NCBI GenBank assembly: GCA_003220535.1
Contig: QHSU01000080.1
Location: forward strand, 18,195 to 82,194
Length of the DNA stretch: 64,000 nt
Source: Candidatus Rokuibacteriota bacterium
Lineage (GTDB): Bacteria > Methylomirabilota > Methylomirabilia > Rokubacteriales > CSP1-6
Direction: 5' to 3'
Part shown: in pieces, positions 8,121-15,609 of the stretch
Numbering within the stretch: position 1 is the first letter of the stretch
Layout of the letters: the number at the start of each line of letters is the position of its first letter
Translations under genes and position numbers: made by a program
Notes under the pieces: model-generated
What the model was told of the DNA's origin: nothing
The model's database searches: none
What the model saw: only the letters and a program-made list of their open reading frames with translations

Positions 8121-9791
8121 ATGCACATTCTCGTCCTGTCACCGCGCCTCACAGAGAGTCGTCGCGCCGCATTCCGCGCTCTGACGGGGGAGCTCGGCGA
8201 GCCCCGGTTCGTCGTCCCGGGCGAGCCGCCCCCGGACGTCGCCGAGTGCGAGGCGATCGTCGTGGACGGTCCGCAGCCGGCCCAGCCTCGGCAGTTCCTC
8301 GGGGCGATCCGGGCGGTCGTCGAGCGAGGTGCGGCGCTGGTGGCGATCGGGGGCGCCCCGGCCGAGCGCGACGGGTTCTGGGCCGATCTGCTGGGCGCCG
8401 TGGCCGGCCCGGAGCCGCCTCCCGGGGAGTACTACGCGCGGGTCACCGAGGCGCACTCGCACATCTCCGCCCGCGTCACGCGCGAGTTCGCCGTGGTCGA
8501 TGGGTTCGTGCCCCTCATTCCGCTCGCGGACGGCAAGGTCATCGTCGACGTGAGCGTCGCGCTCCGCGACTTCGCCGCGGTCGTGGAGACCTCGCGCGGC
8601 GCCGGCCGCGTGGTCGCGTGCGGCCTCGGGAACACGGACGCGGCGCTCCGCACGCCCGAGATCGCTCAGCTCCTCGCGCGGGCGCTGCGCCCGGATCTGC
8701 ACTGCTGCGGGCGGAACATCGGCGTGGCGATCGTGGGATACGGGCCGCTCGGCGGCATGGGCTATCACCACGGCCTGGGTGTGACGGGGACCGAGGGGCT
8801 CGAGCTGGTCGCCGTCGTCGATCCGAACGTCGAGCGTCGGAAGGCGGCGGAGACGGACTTTCCGGGCGTGCGGACGTACGCGTCGGTGAGCGAGCTGGTC
8901 AGTGACGACGACGTCGAGGTGGCGCTGGTGGCGACGCCGCCCGCCCATCACGTGGCGCTGACCTTGACGCTCTTGCGCGCGGGAAAGCACGTGGCCTGCG
9001 AGAAGCCGCTCTGCCTGACCGTCGCCGAGGCCGACCAGATCATCGGGACGGCGACGGCGAGCCGGCGCATGCTGACCGTCCACCAGAATCGCAGATGGGA
9101 TCCCGACTTCGTGGCCCTGCGGCGCGCCGTCGCCGCCGGGCTCCTCGGCGAGATCTTCAACGTCGAGACCTTCGTGGGCGGCTACGCGCATCCCTGCCGG
9201 ACGTGGCACTCGGACACCGCGGTCTCCGGTGGCGCCGGCTACGACTGGGGCTCGCACCACGTCGACTGGGTGCTCCAGCTCCTCGCGGGCATGCCGCGGG
9301 TCGTGCAGGCGCACGGGCACAAGCGCGTCTGGCACGACGTCACCAATCTCGACCAGATCCGCGTCCGCATGACCTGGCCCGACGGCCGCGAAGCCGAGTT
9401 CCTGCAGAGCGACATCGCCGCCGTCCGCCGTCCCAAGTTCTATGTGCAGGGGACGGCCGGCACCCTCGTCGGCTCCTACCGCACGATCACCCTCGAGGCG
9501 ATCGAGCCGGGCCGCGGCTACGTGGCCACGCAGGCCCACCATGCGGAGGCGCCCGCCGAGCTCTTGCTCGCGCGGTACGAGAGCGGCTACGGGATCAGCG
9601 AGACGCGTCTGCCGCCGGCGCTCGAGCAGCCCTTTGCCTTCCATCGGAACCTCGCCGACCACCTGCACCTCGGCGAGCCGCTGGCCGTCACGCCGGCGTC
9701 GGTCCGACGCGTCATCGGCGTGCTCGAGGCCGCGCAGCGGTCGAGCACGCGCGGTGGCGCGCCCGTGGTGATCGAGGGCGAGGCGAGCTGA
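8121..9791 (+). CDS. ThuA-like domain fused to Gfo/Idh/MocA oxidoreductase
   Basis: A 556-residue two-domain protein. Residues 1-195 resemble the ThuA/glutamine-amidotransferase-like fold often found next to sugar dehydrogenases (GGAPAERDGFW, then GAGRVVACGLGNTD). From about 200 a Rossmann domain starts (GYGPLGG near 206), with the hallmark EKP of the family at 294-296 (CEKPLCLT) and the usual C-terminal dehydrogenase domain (NRRWDPDF, GAGYDWGSHHVDW). It probably oxidises or reduces a sugar, inositol or sugar-acid derivative with NAD(P). Members are normally 330-450 residues; the extra 200 are the fused domain. A second Gfo/Idh/MocA gene follows after 2 bases. Confidence 0.85.
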   Translation: MHILVLSPRLTESRRAAFRALTGELGEPRFVVPGEPPPDVAECEAIVVDGPQPAQPRQFLGAIRAVVERGAALVAIGGAPAERDGFWADLLGAVAGPEPPPGEYYARVTEAHSHISARVTREFAVVDGFVPLIPLADGKVIVDVSVALRDFAAVVETSRGAGRVVACGLGNTDAALRTPEIAQLLARALRPDLHCCGRNIGVAIVGYGPLGGMGYHHGLGVTGTEGLELVAVVDPNVERRKAAETDFPGVRTYASVSELVSDDDVEVALVATPPAHHVALTLTLLRAGKHVACEKPLCLTVAEADQIIGTATASRRMLTVHQNRRWDPDFVALRRAVAAGLLGEIFNVETFVGGYAHPCRTWHSDTAVSGGAGYDWGSHHVDWVLQLLAGMPRVVQAHGHKRVWHDVTNLDQIRVRMTWPDGREAEFLQSDIAAVRRPKFYVQGTAGTLVGSYRTITLEAIEPGRGYVATQAHHAEAPAELLLARYESGYGISETRLPPALEQPFAFHRNLADHLHLGEPLAVTPASVRRVIGVLEAAQRSSTRGGAPVVIEGEAS

Positions 9792-9793
9792 TC

Positions 9794-10780
9794 GTGGGGG
9801 CGGCGCCGTCCCTCGGTTGGGGTGTCATCGGCGCCACCTCGCAGGTCGCGCAGAAGGCGGTGCTGCCGGCGATCGCCGCGACCAGCGGAGCGCGGCTCGT
9901 CGCGGTGGCAAGCGAGCGTGCGGCCGCCGGCTCCGCGCTCCGTTTCGGCGCCGCGCGCGCCTACCGTGGCTACGCCGACCTGCTCGATGATCCCGAGGTC
10001 GAGGCGGTCTACATCCCGCTGCCGAACAGCCTGCACCGGGAGTGGGTGGAGCGCGCCGCCGCCGCCGGCAAGCACGTGCTCTGCGAAAAGCCGCTGGCGC
10101 CCACGGCCGCCGACGCGGAGGCGATGGTGGCGACGTGCGCGATCGCCGGCGTGACGCTTCTCGAGGCCTACATGACGCCGTTCCATCCCCGGGCGAAGGC
10201 CATCGAGGCGCTCGTCGCGTCCGGACGCCTGGGTGCCCTGCGGTTCGCCCGGGCTGTCTTCACCGGCACGCTCGATCGCCCGGACGATCATCGCTGGCGG
10301 CCCGAGATGGGCGGCGGGGCGCTGCTGGATGTCGGCATCTACTGTATCGCGCCGCTCCTCGTGGCGGCGGGCGCCCCGCCCGCGCGCGTCGAGGCAGCGG
10401 CGTGGCTGGCGGAATCGGGTGTCGACGCCTCCTTCTCGGGCTGGCTGGACTGGGGCGACGGGCTCACGGCGGCGATCGAATGTTCCTTCGACGCCCCGGA
10501 GCGGCAGCTCCTCGAGATCGTCGGGACCCAAGGCGCGGTGCTCGTCGATCGCGCGCACACCCCCGGACCCGATGACGTGGCGTTCAGCCTTCGGCACCGC
10601 GACGGTCGTGTCGAAGAGATCGTCACGGGTGGCGCGGATCCCTACCGGGCGATGATCGAGCACTTCCAGGCCGTCGTGCGCGGCGAGACCGCGCCGCGCC
10701 GATCGGGCGCGACGTCGGTCATGCTGCTCACGGTCCTCGAGCGTCTTCGCGAGGCGGCTGCGCTCGCCCCCATCTCATGA
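9794..10780 (+). CDS. Gfo/Idh/MocA-family oxidoreductase
   Basis: A 328-residue NAD(P)-dependent dehydrogenase. The N-terminal Rossmann segment reads GVIGATSQVAQKAV, slightly unlike the usual GxGxxG, and the EKP motif lies near residue 97 (CEKPLAPT). The C-terminal domain contains GGGALLDVGIYC, typical of glucose-fructose-oxidoreductase-like enzymes. The start is taken as GTG at 9794, 2 bases after the previous stop, because the longer open frame upstream overlaps the preceding gene and has no homology. Its end overlaps the glycosyltransferase by ATGA. Confidence 0.85.
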   Translation: MGAAPSLGWGVIGATSQVAQKAVLPAIAATSGARLVAVASERAAAGSALRFGAARAYRGYADLLDDPEVEAVYIPLPNSLHREWVERAAAAGKHVLCEKPLAPTAADAEAMVATCAIAGVTLLEAYMTPFHPRAKAIEALVASGRLGALRFARAVFTGTLDRPDDHRWRPEMGGGALLDVGIYCIAPLLVAAGAPPARVEAAAWLAESGVDASFSGWLDWGDGLTAAIECSFDAPERQLLEIVGTQGAVLVDRAHTPGPDDVAFSLRHRDGRVEEIVTGGADPYRAMIEHFQAVVRGETAPRRSGATSVMLLTVLERLREAAALAPIS

Positions 10781-12057
10781 AGCGGATCGGGGTCATCTCC
10801 GTCCACACGTGTCCCCTCGCCGCGCTCGGTGGCAAGGAAACCGGGGGCATGAACGTGTACGTCCGGGAGGTCGCGCGTCACCTGGGCCAGCTCGGGCTCG
10901 AGGTCGACGTCTTCACGCGCAGCCAGACCCCCGACGTTCCGACGGTCGTCGCGCTCGGCCCCGGCGCGCGCGTGCTTCACATCGAGGCCGGTCCGCGCCG
11001 CCCGGTGCCCCCGGCCGAGATCGTGGCCGACCTGGACCAGTTCACCGACGGCGTCGTGGCGTTTCAACGTTGCACCGGCGCCGAGTACGCGCTCTTCCAC
11101 GGTCATTACTGGCTGTCGGGCCTGGTGGCCGTCGAGCTCGCCAGCCGCTTTCACGGCGTACCCGTCGTCCAGATGTTCCACACGCTGGGCGTCGTGAAGA
11201 ATGCGCTGGCCGACAGCCCGAGTGACTGGGTCCCTCAGGTGCGTCTCGACGCCGAGGCGAGGGTTGCGGCGCTAGCCGACCGCATCGTGGCCGCGACGCC
11301 GCTCGAGCGTGCGGAGCTCGCCTGGTACTGCGGCGCAGACGTCGACCGCGTGCGTACCATTCCCTGCGGGGTCGACGTCGGTCTGTTCAGCCCGGGCAGC
11401 GCGGCCGCGGCGCGGGCGTGGCTGGGACTCGACGCCCAATGGGTTCTGCTCTTCGTCGGCCGTCCGGCGCCCATCAAGGGCCTCGAGGTGCTCTTGCAGG
11501 CCCTGGCACGTCTGAAGGCGGACGGGTTCGGTCGGGCCGATCTGCGCCTGGTGATCGTCGGCGGAGACCCGGACGTGGGACGCGATGACGAGCGCGCACG
11601 ATTCCGCGCGCTGGCCGACGCGCTGGGCGTTGGCGCCTGGGTCGAGTTCAGGGGGCCGGAACCTCAGCCCACGCTTCCGGAGTACTACCGCGCCGCCGAT
11701 CTCTGCCTCGTCCCGTCGCATCACGAGTCGTTCGGGATGGCCGCGCTCGAAGCCATGGCGTGCGGCGCCGCCGTCGTCGCGTCCCGTGTGGGCGGGCTGG
11801 CCACGACGATTCAGGACGGCGTCACCGGCGTCCTCGTCCCTCCGCGCGACGAGGCCGCGCTCGCCTCGGCGATTGCATCGCTGCTCGCCGACGCGTCGCG
11901 GCGGCGCACGCTCGGCCGTCTCGCCGCCCGATGGGCGCAGAGCTTCGCCTGGCCGTCGGTGGCGCGGGCGCTGATCGATCTTTACGACGAGCTGGTCCCC
12001 GACCTACGCCGGACGCCACCGGTGCCGGTCAGCGTCAACTGCTCGATGGCGCTCTGA
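10777..12057 (+). CDS. Glycosyltransferase family 4 (MshA/sucrose-phosphate-synthase-like)
   Basis: A 426-residue GT-B retaining glycosyltransferase. The N-terminal domain has the GKETGGMNVYV loop characteristic of MshA and sucrose synthases; the C-terminal domain has FVGRPAPIKG, HHESFGMAALEAMACG (the E-x7-E signature) and VVASRVGG. Probably transfers a sugar from a nucleotide- or phospho-sugar donor to a polyol such as inositol phosphate. The ATGA overlap with the preceding oxidoreductase shows translational coupling, so polyol or sugar metabolism is a reasonable theme for the operon. The acceptor is not known. Confidence 0.85.
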   Translation: MKRIGVISVHTCPLAALGGKETGGMNVYVREVARHLGQLGLEVDVFTRSQTPDVPTVVALGPGARVLHIEAGPRRPVPPAEIVADLDQFTDGVVAFQRCTGAEYALFHGHYWLSGLVAVELASRFHGVPVVQMFHTLGVVKNALADSPSDWVPQVRLDAEARVAALADRIVAATPLERAELAWYCGADVDRVRTIPCGVDVGLFSPGSAAAARAWLGLDAQWVLLFVGRPAPIKGLEVLLQALARLKADGFGRADLRLVIVGGDPDVGRDDERARFRALADALGVGAWVEFRGPEPQPTLPEYYRAADLCLVPSHHESFGMAALEAMACGAAVVASRVGGLATTIQDGVTGVLVPPRDEAALASAIASLLADASRRRTLGRLAARWAQSFAWPSVARALIDLYDELVPDLRRTPPVPVSVNCSMAL

Positions 12058-12060
12058 TTC

Positions 12061-12630
12061 ATGGCCCCTCCGGCCTCTGCTCGAGGCCGGCGCCGAGACT
12101 GGCTCGGCACACCTCGCCTGTGGACGCGAATTGTGATTGGAAGCGCGAGGCACCTGGTGGTTCTCCTCGGTATCGCCACCGTTCTCGCCGCGTGCTCGAG
12201 TGTTTCCGGGCGGGCTCCGGTGAGTGACCGCTCGACCGATGGGCATCGCGGCCAGAGCGTCGTCGACATCGCGCGGAAGCACGTCGGCGCCCCCTATCGA
12301 TGGGGCGGGACGAGTCCCTCGGGCTTCGACTGTTCGGGGTTCGTTCGGTATGTGTATGCGCAAGTCGGAGTCTCGCTTCCGCACAACGCCGCGAAGCAGT
12401 ACGGGCTCGGCACGCCGGTCTCCCGCGACAGCCTCGAGCCGGGCGACCTGGTCTTCTTCGATCGCCTCCGTCACAACGGGATCTACGTCGGCGACGGTCG
12501 CTTCATCCACGCTCGACAGACGGGCAAGCGCGTGGGCATCGCGAGCCTCGACGATGAGTGGTACGCCGCGCACTGGGCCGGCGCGCGCCGGCTCGAGCCA
12601 CCCCCGCAGAGCGTCGACCGCGAGGACTGA
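12061..12630 (+). CDS. NlpC/P60 (C40) family cell-wall peptidase, lipoprotein
   Basis: A 189-residue probable outer-surface peptidase. A long N-terminal stretch with a hydrophobic segment ends in the lipobox LAAC (Cys45). The catalytic triad of the NlpC/P60 fold is complete: Cys91 in FDCSGFVRY, His138 in RHNGIYVGDG and His150 in RFIHA. It likely cleaves D-glutamyl-diaminopimelate linkages in peptidoglycan stem peptides. It starts 3 bases after the glycosyltransferase, so it is in the same transcript, although its role looks unrelated. The start could be a few codons later; the N-terminal 25 residues are basic and poorly conserved in style. Confidence 0.87.
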   Translation: MAPPASARGRRRDWLGTPRLWTRIVIGSARHLVVLLGIATVLAACSSVSGRAPVSDRSTDGHRGQSVVDIARKHVGAPYRWGGTSPSGFDCSGFVRYVYAQVGVSLPHNAAKQYGLGTPVSRDSLEPGDLVFFDRLRHNGIYVGDGRFIHARQTGKRVGIASLDDEWYAAHWAGARRLEPPPQSVDRED

Positions 12631-12693
12631 CGAACCCGTACTCCTCAGCGACCGAAAACGCACGAAGAGGACGCCGGCAAGTCGGGGGAGTTC

Positions 12694-12716
12694 GAGCGCC
12701 GGCTATGCCGGCGCTC
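12694..12716. repeat. Perfect 10-bp stem, 3-base loop hairpin
   Basis: GAGCGCCGGC (12694-12703), loop TAT, then its reverse complement (12707-12716). It lies between convergent genes. A hairpin with the same core arms (GCGCCGGC/GCCGGCGC, loop GAA) is found at 53674-53692. Confidence 0.7.
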
Positions 12717-12746
12717 CGATCGATCATTCAACCGCCGCGGGAGCCC

Positions 12747-12790
12747 GGTGGGGGGCATCGGGGGGAGCGCCGCCGCTCCCCCCGATGTTC
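12747..12790. repeat. Dispersed palindromic repeat, copy A
   Basis: A GGTGGGGGG lead is followed by a 14-bp perfect stem (12756-12769 with 12774-12787, loop CCGC) and GTTC. It closes the convergent intergenic gap beside the VOC gene stop. A second copy is at 27072-27117. It could act as a bidirectional transcript end, although no T-run is present. Confidence 0.75.
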
Positions 12791-13163
12791 AATTTAATTG
12801 CATGATCTGCAGGATGTTGCCGTCGGGGTCGGCGAAGGTCGCGACCCACCCGCCCCAGTCCTCTCGTGCGGGCGCCCGGGTGAACACCACCCCGGCGCGG
12901 GTCAGGCGCTCGTGCGCGGCGCGGATGTCGGCGACCGTCAGGTTGACCATGATCCGCAAGGGCTCGCGGCTCGCGCCGCGGACCTGGTCGTGGACGCCCA
13001 CGCTCAATCGCACCCCGCTCCAGTCGAAGTTGACGAAGTCAGGCTTGGCGGAGCGTGGCGCGAGCCCGAGCGCGTCCTGATAGAAGCGCGCCATCGCCGG
13101 GAAGCGTTCGGCCTCCGTCCAGATGAGCACACCGGCCAGCCCCTCGATCGGTCCTGCCGTCAT
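12789..13163 (-). CDS. VOC-family (glyoxalase/bleomycin-resistance fold) protein
   Basis: A 124-residue protein with the paired beta-alpha-beta-beta-beta modules of the vicinal oxygen chelate superfamily: an N-terminal segment ending in FYQDALGLAP and a C-terminal half with VVFTRAP and FADPDGNILQIMQ. No specific substrate can be given; members include isomerases, dioxygenases and resistance proteins. The ATG at 13163 is chosen over an upstream in-frame start because GAGGAGG precedes it and the family N-terminus begins there. It is divergent from the alpha/beta hydrolase at 13313. Confidence 0.82.
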   Translation of the reverse strand: MTAGPIEGLAGVLIWTEAERFPAMARFYQDALGLAPRSAKPDFVNFDWSGVRLSVGVHDQVRGASREPLRIMVNLTVADIRAAHERLTRAGVVFTRAPAREDWGGWVATFADPDGNILQIMQLN

Positions 13164-13312
13164 CGGCGCCTCCTCACTCCCGCGCTTGCCCCACTGATTG
13201 TATCCGGCGGCAGTCGAGAGCCTCTTCTCCAACGGGGCGTCGAGAGAAGCCGGGTGTCCCCATTCCGCGCGCCCGGAGCCCCCGTCTTCCGACAAATGCT
13301 ACGATTGCGCCC

Positions 13313-14200
13313 ATGACAGAGCCAGCCGGGTCCTTCGTGGCGCCGCCGGTCGAGCGACACATCGAAGTGGCACCAGGTGTCGCGTTGCACGTCGAGCAGA
13401 GGAGTGGCGATCGAGCGGCCGCGCCCTTCGTGCTGGTCCACGGGCTCGCCTCCAACGTCCGACTCTGGGACGGCGTGGCCGAGCACCTCCACGCCCTGGG
13501 CCACACGGTGATCGCGATCGATCAGCGCGGCCACGGCCGCTCCGACGCACCGGCCAGCGGCTACGACCTCGACACCGCCGTGGCCGACCTTCTTGCGCTG
13601 ATCGGCGCGCTCGAGCTCGAGCGTCCGGTCCTCGCCGGCCAGTCCTGGGGCGGCAACGTGGTGCTGGAGCTGGCCTGGCGCCACCCGGAAGCCGTCCGCG
13701 GCATCGCCTGCGTCGACGGCGGCGTCATCGAGCTGTCCCAGTCGTATCCCTCGTGGGAGGAATGTCTCTCGAAGCTGACCCCGCCGGCGCTCGACCATCT
13801 CACGCTGCCCGAGCTGGAGAGCCGGATCCGCAAGGGCGTGCCCCACTTCACCGATCGCGCCATCGCGGCCTACCTGCACTGCTTCCGCACCCGCGCCGAC
13901 GGCACTATCGAGGCCCGTCTCGCGCGAAGCCGGCACCTCTCGATCCTGAGGTCGCTCTGGGAGCATCGCCCCACGATGCGCTGGGCGACGCTGAAAACGC
14001 CGACGCTCCTGCTCCTGGCCGATGCCGGAGACCAGACGAGGACCGCGGCCAAGCGACGCGCCGAGGCGGCCGCGCTCGCGGCCGGAGGCAAGCTGCGCTC
14101 GATCTGGTTCTCGCCGGGCCACCACGACCTGCACCTGGAGTTCCCGGGGCGAGTCGGCGAGCTGCTCGCCGGGGCGGTGAGTGAGGGATTCTTCGCGTGA
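13313..14200 (+). CDS. Alpha/beta-fold hydrolase
   Basis: A 295-residue serine hydrolase. The oxyanion-hole HGLASN, the strand-turn DQRGHGRSD, the nucleophile elbow GQSWGG with Ser111 and the late catalytic His in GHHDLHLEFP are all present. Esterase, lactonase or C-C hydrolase activity is possible. A TACGAT hexamer at 13300-13305 lies so close to the ATG that transcription would begin at or next to the start codon, so a leaderless message is possible. Its last bases overlap the next gene (GTGA), showing coupling. Confidence 0.87.
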   Translation: MTEPAGSFVAPPVERHIEVAPGVALHVEQRSGDRAAAPFVLVHGLASNVRLWDGVAEHLHALGHTVIAIDQRGHGRSDAPASGYDLDTAVADLLALIGALELERPVLAGQSWGGNVVLELAWRHPEAVRGIACVDGGVIELSQSYPSWEECLSKLTPPALDHLTLPELESRIRKGVPHFTDRAIAAYLHCFRTRADGTIEARLARSRHLSILRSLWEHRPTMRWATLKTPTLLLLADAGDQTRTAAKRRAEAAALAAGGKLRSIWFSPGHHDLHLEFPGRVGELLAGAVSEGFFA

Positions 14201-15510
14201 GGTCCGGGACGCCGCGCATCCTCGCGATCATGGGGTCCGGCGAGACCGCGCCGACCATGGTCACGCCGCATCGGGAGATCGTCGCCCGGCTGGGCGACCC
14301 GGCGCCGAGGGCCGTGCTGCTCGACACGCCGTACGGCTTCCAGGAGAACGCCTCGGAGATCACCCAGCGAGCCGTCGAGTACTTCGGCCATCGCGTCCAG
14401 CTCACGATCGAGGCGGCCGGCTTTCTCGGCCCGCTCGCGGCCGATCAAACCCAGCGCACACCGATCGCCGAGGCCGCGGCGCTCTCGCGCCTGCGCACGG
14501 CTGGCTTCGTCTTCGCGGGGCCCGGGAGCCCCTCGTATGCCCTGTCGGTCTGGCGAGGATCGCCGGTGCCGGAGGCCCTCGCCACCAAGCTCGTCGAGGG
14601 CGGCGCCGTCGTGTTCTCCAGCGCGGCGGCTCTGACGCTCGGCCGCTTCAGCGTGCCGGTGTACGAGATCTACAAGGTCGGCCAACCCGTGCACTGGCTC
14701 GACGGGCTCGATCTCATGCGTACGGCCGGGTTCGAGGGGTCGTGCGTGGTCATCCCGCACTACGACAACGCCGAGGGCGGCACGCACGACACGCGCTTCT
14801 GCTACCTGGGCGAGCGCCGACTGACGGCGATGGAGGCGATGCTCCCGGACGACGCCTGGGTGCTGGGCATCGACGAGCACACGGTGTTGACGGTCGATCT
14901 CGACGCGAAAACCGTCGTCATCTCCGGCCGCGGCGGCCTCACGGTGCGCCGGCGGGGCGCGTCGCGCGTATTTCCGGCGGGGCAGCGCCTCGGGCTCGAC
15001 GCGCTGCTCGCTGCGGCTCGGGGCGACGCATCCGCCGCCGCCCGACGCGACCCCGAGCCCATTCTCGGGGCGGCGGGCTCGAGCTCGACGGGACAGGGGG
15101 AACCAGCGCCGGCGCAGCGATCGCCACTGCTCTCGGAGGTGGCACGGCTCGAGGAGGCGTTCGAGGCAGCGATCGCCGGCCGGAAAGCGTCCGAGGCGGC
15201 CGAAGCCATCCTGAACCTCGATCGGGCGATCGCCGAGTGGTCGGCCGACACCCTGCAGACCGACGACCCCGATCGCGCGCGGGCCGTTCTGTACTCGCTG
15301 GTTCAGCGGCTGGGCGAGGCGGCGGCCGGCGGCCTCCGTGATCCGAAAGAGCTCCTGGCTCCGCTGGTCGAGAGCCTCATCACGCTCCGCGGCGAGCTGC
15401 GGTCCGCCAAGGCGTGGGAACTCGCCGATCGGGTCCGCGATCGATTGATCGCGGCCCGGATCGAGCTGCGCGACACGCCCGCCGGCACCGTCTGGGAGCT
15501 ACGCCAGTAG
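14197..15510 (+). CDS. Peptidase S51-like (type 1 GATase-like) domain fused to CysS/YqeB-type C-terminal domain
   Basis: A 437-residue protein starting at GTG. Residues 1-260 resemble the dipeptidase E/cyanophycinase (S51) fold: IMGSGETAPT, FAGPGSPSYA, a nucleophile-elbow-like FSSAAALTLG and GIDEHTVL. Residues 300-437 look like the helical C-terminal domain of cysteinyl-tRNA synthetase: AILNLDRAIAEW, then AKAWELADRVRDRLIAARIE and the terminal DTPAGTVWE signature. No synthetase catalytic domain is present. The linker (270-300) is Ala/Gly/Ser-rich. The function is unknown; a peptidase or amidase acting on an aminoacyl or cyanophycin-like substrate is one guess. Coupled to the hydrolase upstream by GTGA. 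Confidence 0.75.
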   Translation: MRSGTPRILAIMGSGETAPTMVTPHREIVARLGDPAPRAVLLDTPYGFQENASEITQRAVEYFGHRVQLTIEAAGFLGPLAADQTQRTPIAEAAALSRLRTAGFVFAGPGSPSYALSVWRGSPVPEALATKLVEGGAVVFSSAAALTLGRFSVPVYEIYKVGQPVHWLDGLDLMRTAGFEGSCVVIPHYDNAEGGTHDTRFCYLGERRLTAMEAMLPDDAWVLGIDEHTVLTVDLDAKTVVISGRGGLTVRRRGASRVFPAGQRLGLDALLAAARGDASAAARRDPEPILGAAGSSSTGQGEPAPAQRSPLLSEVARLEEAFEAAIAGRKASEAAEAILNLDRAIAEWSADTLQTDDPDRARAVLYSLVQRLGEAAAGGLRDPKELLAPLVESLITLRGELRSAKAWELADRVRDRLIAARIELRDTPAGTVWELRQ

Positions 15511-15540
15511 TGGCTCGTCCGCGACCCGCGGACGCCAAGC

Positions 15541-15574
15541 AAAAAAACTGAGGGGCGGCGACGAGCCGCCCCTC
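15541..15574 (-). terminator. Rho-independent terminator for the minus-strand operon
   Basis: A perfect 10-bp stem (15550-15559 with 15565-15574, loop GACGA). On the minus strand it is followed by a run of seven T (15547-15541). It is 36 bases downstream of the stop of the deacylase gene ending at 15610. Confidence 0.9.
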
Positions 15575-15609
15575 TCGACTTCCCTGGGAAATCCGACCGA
15601 CTCTTCCGG

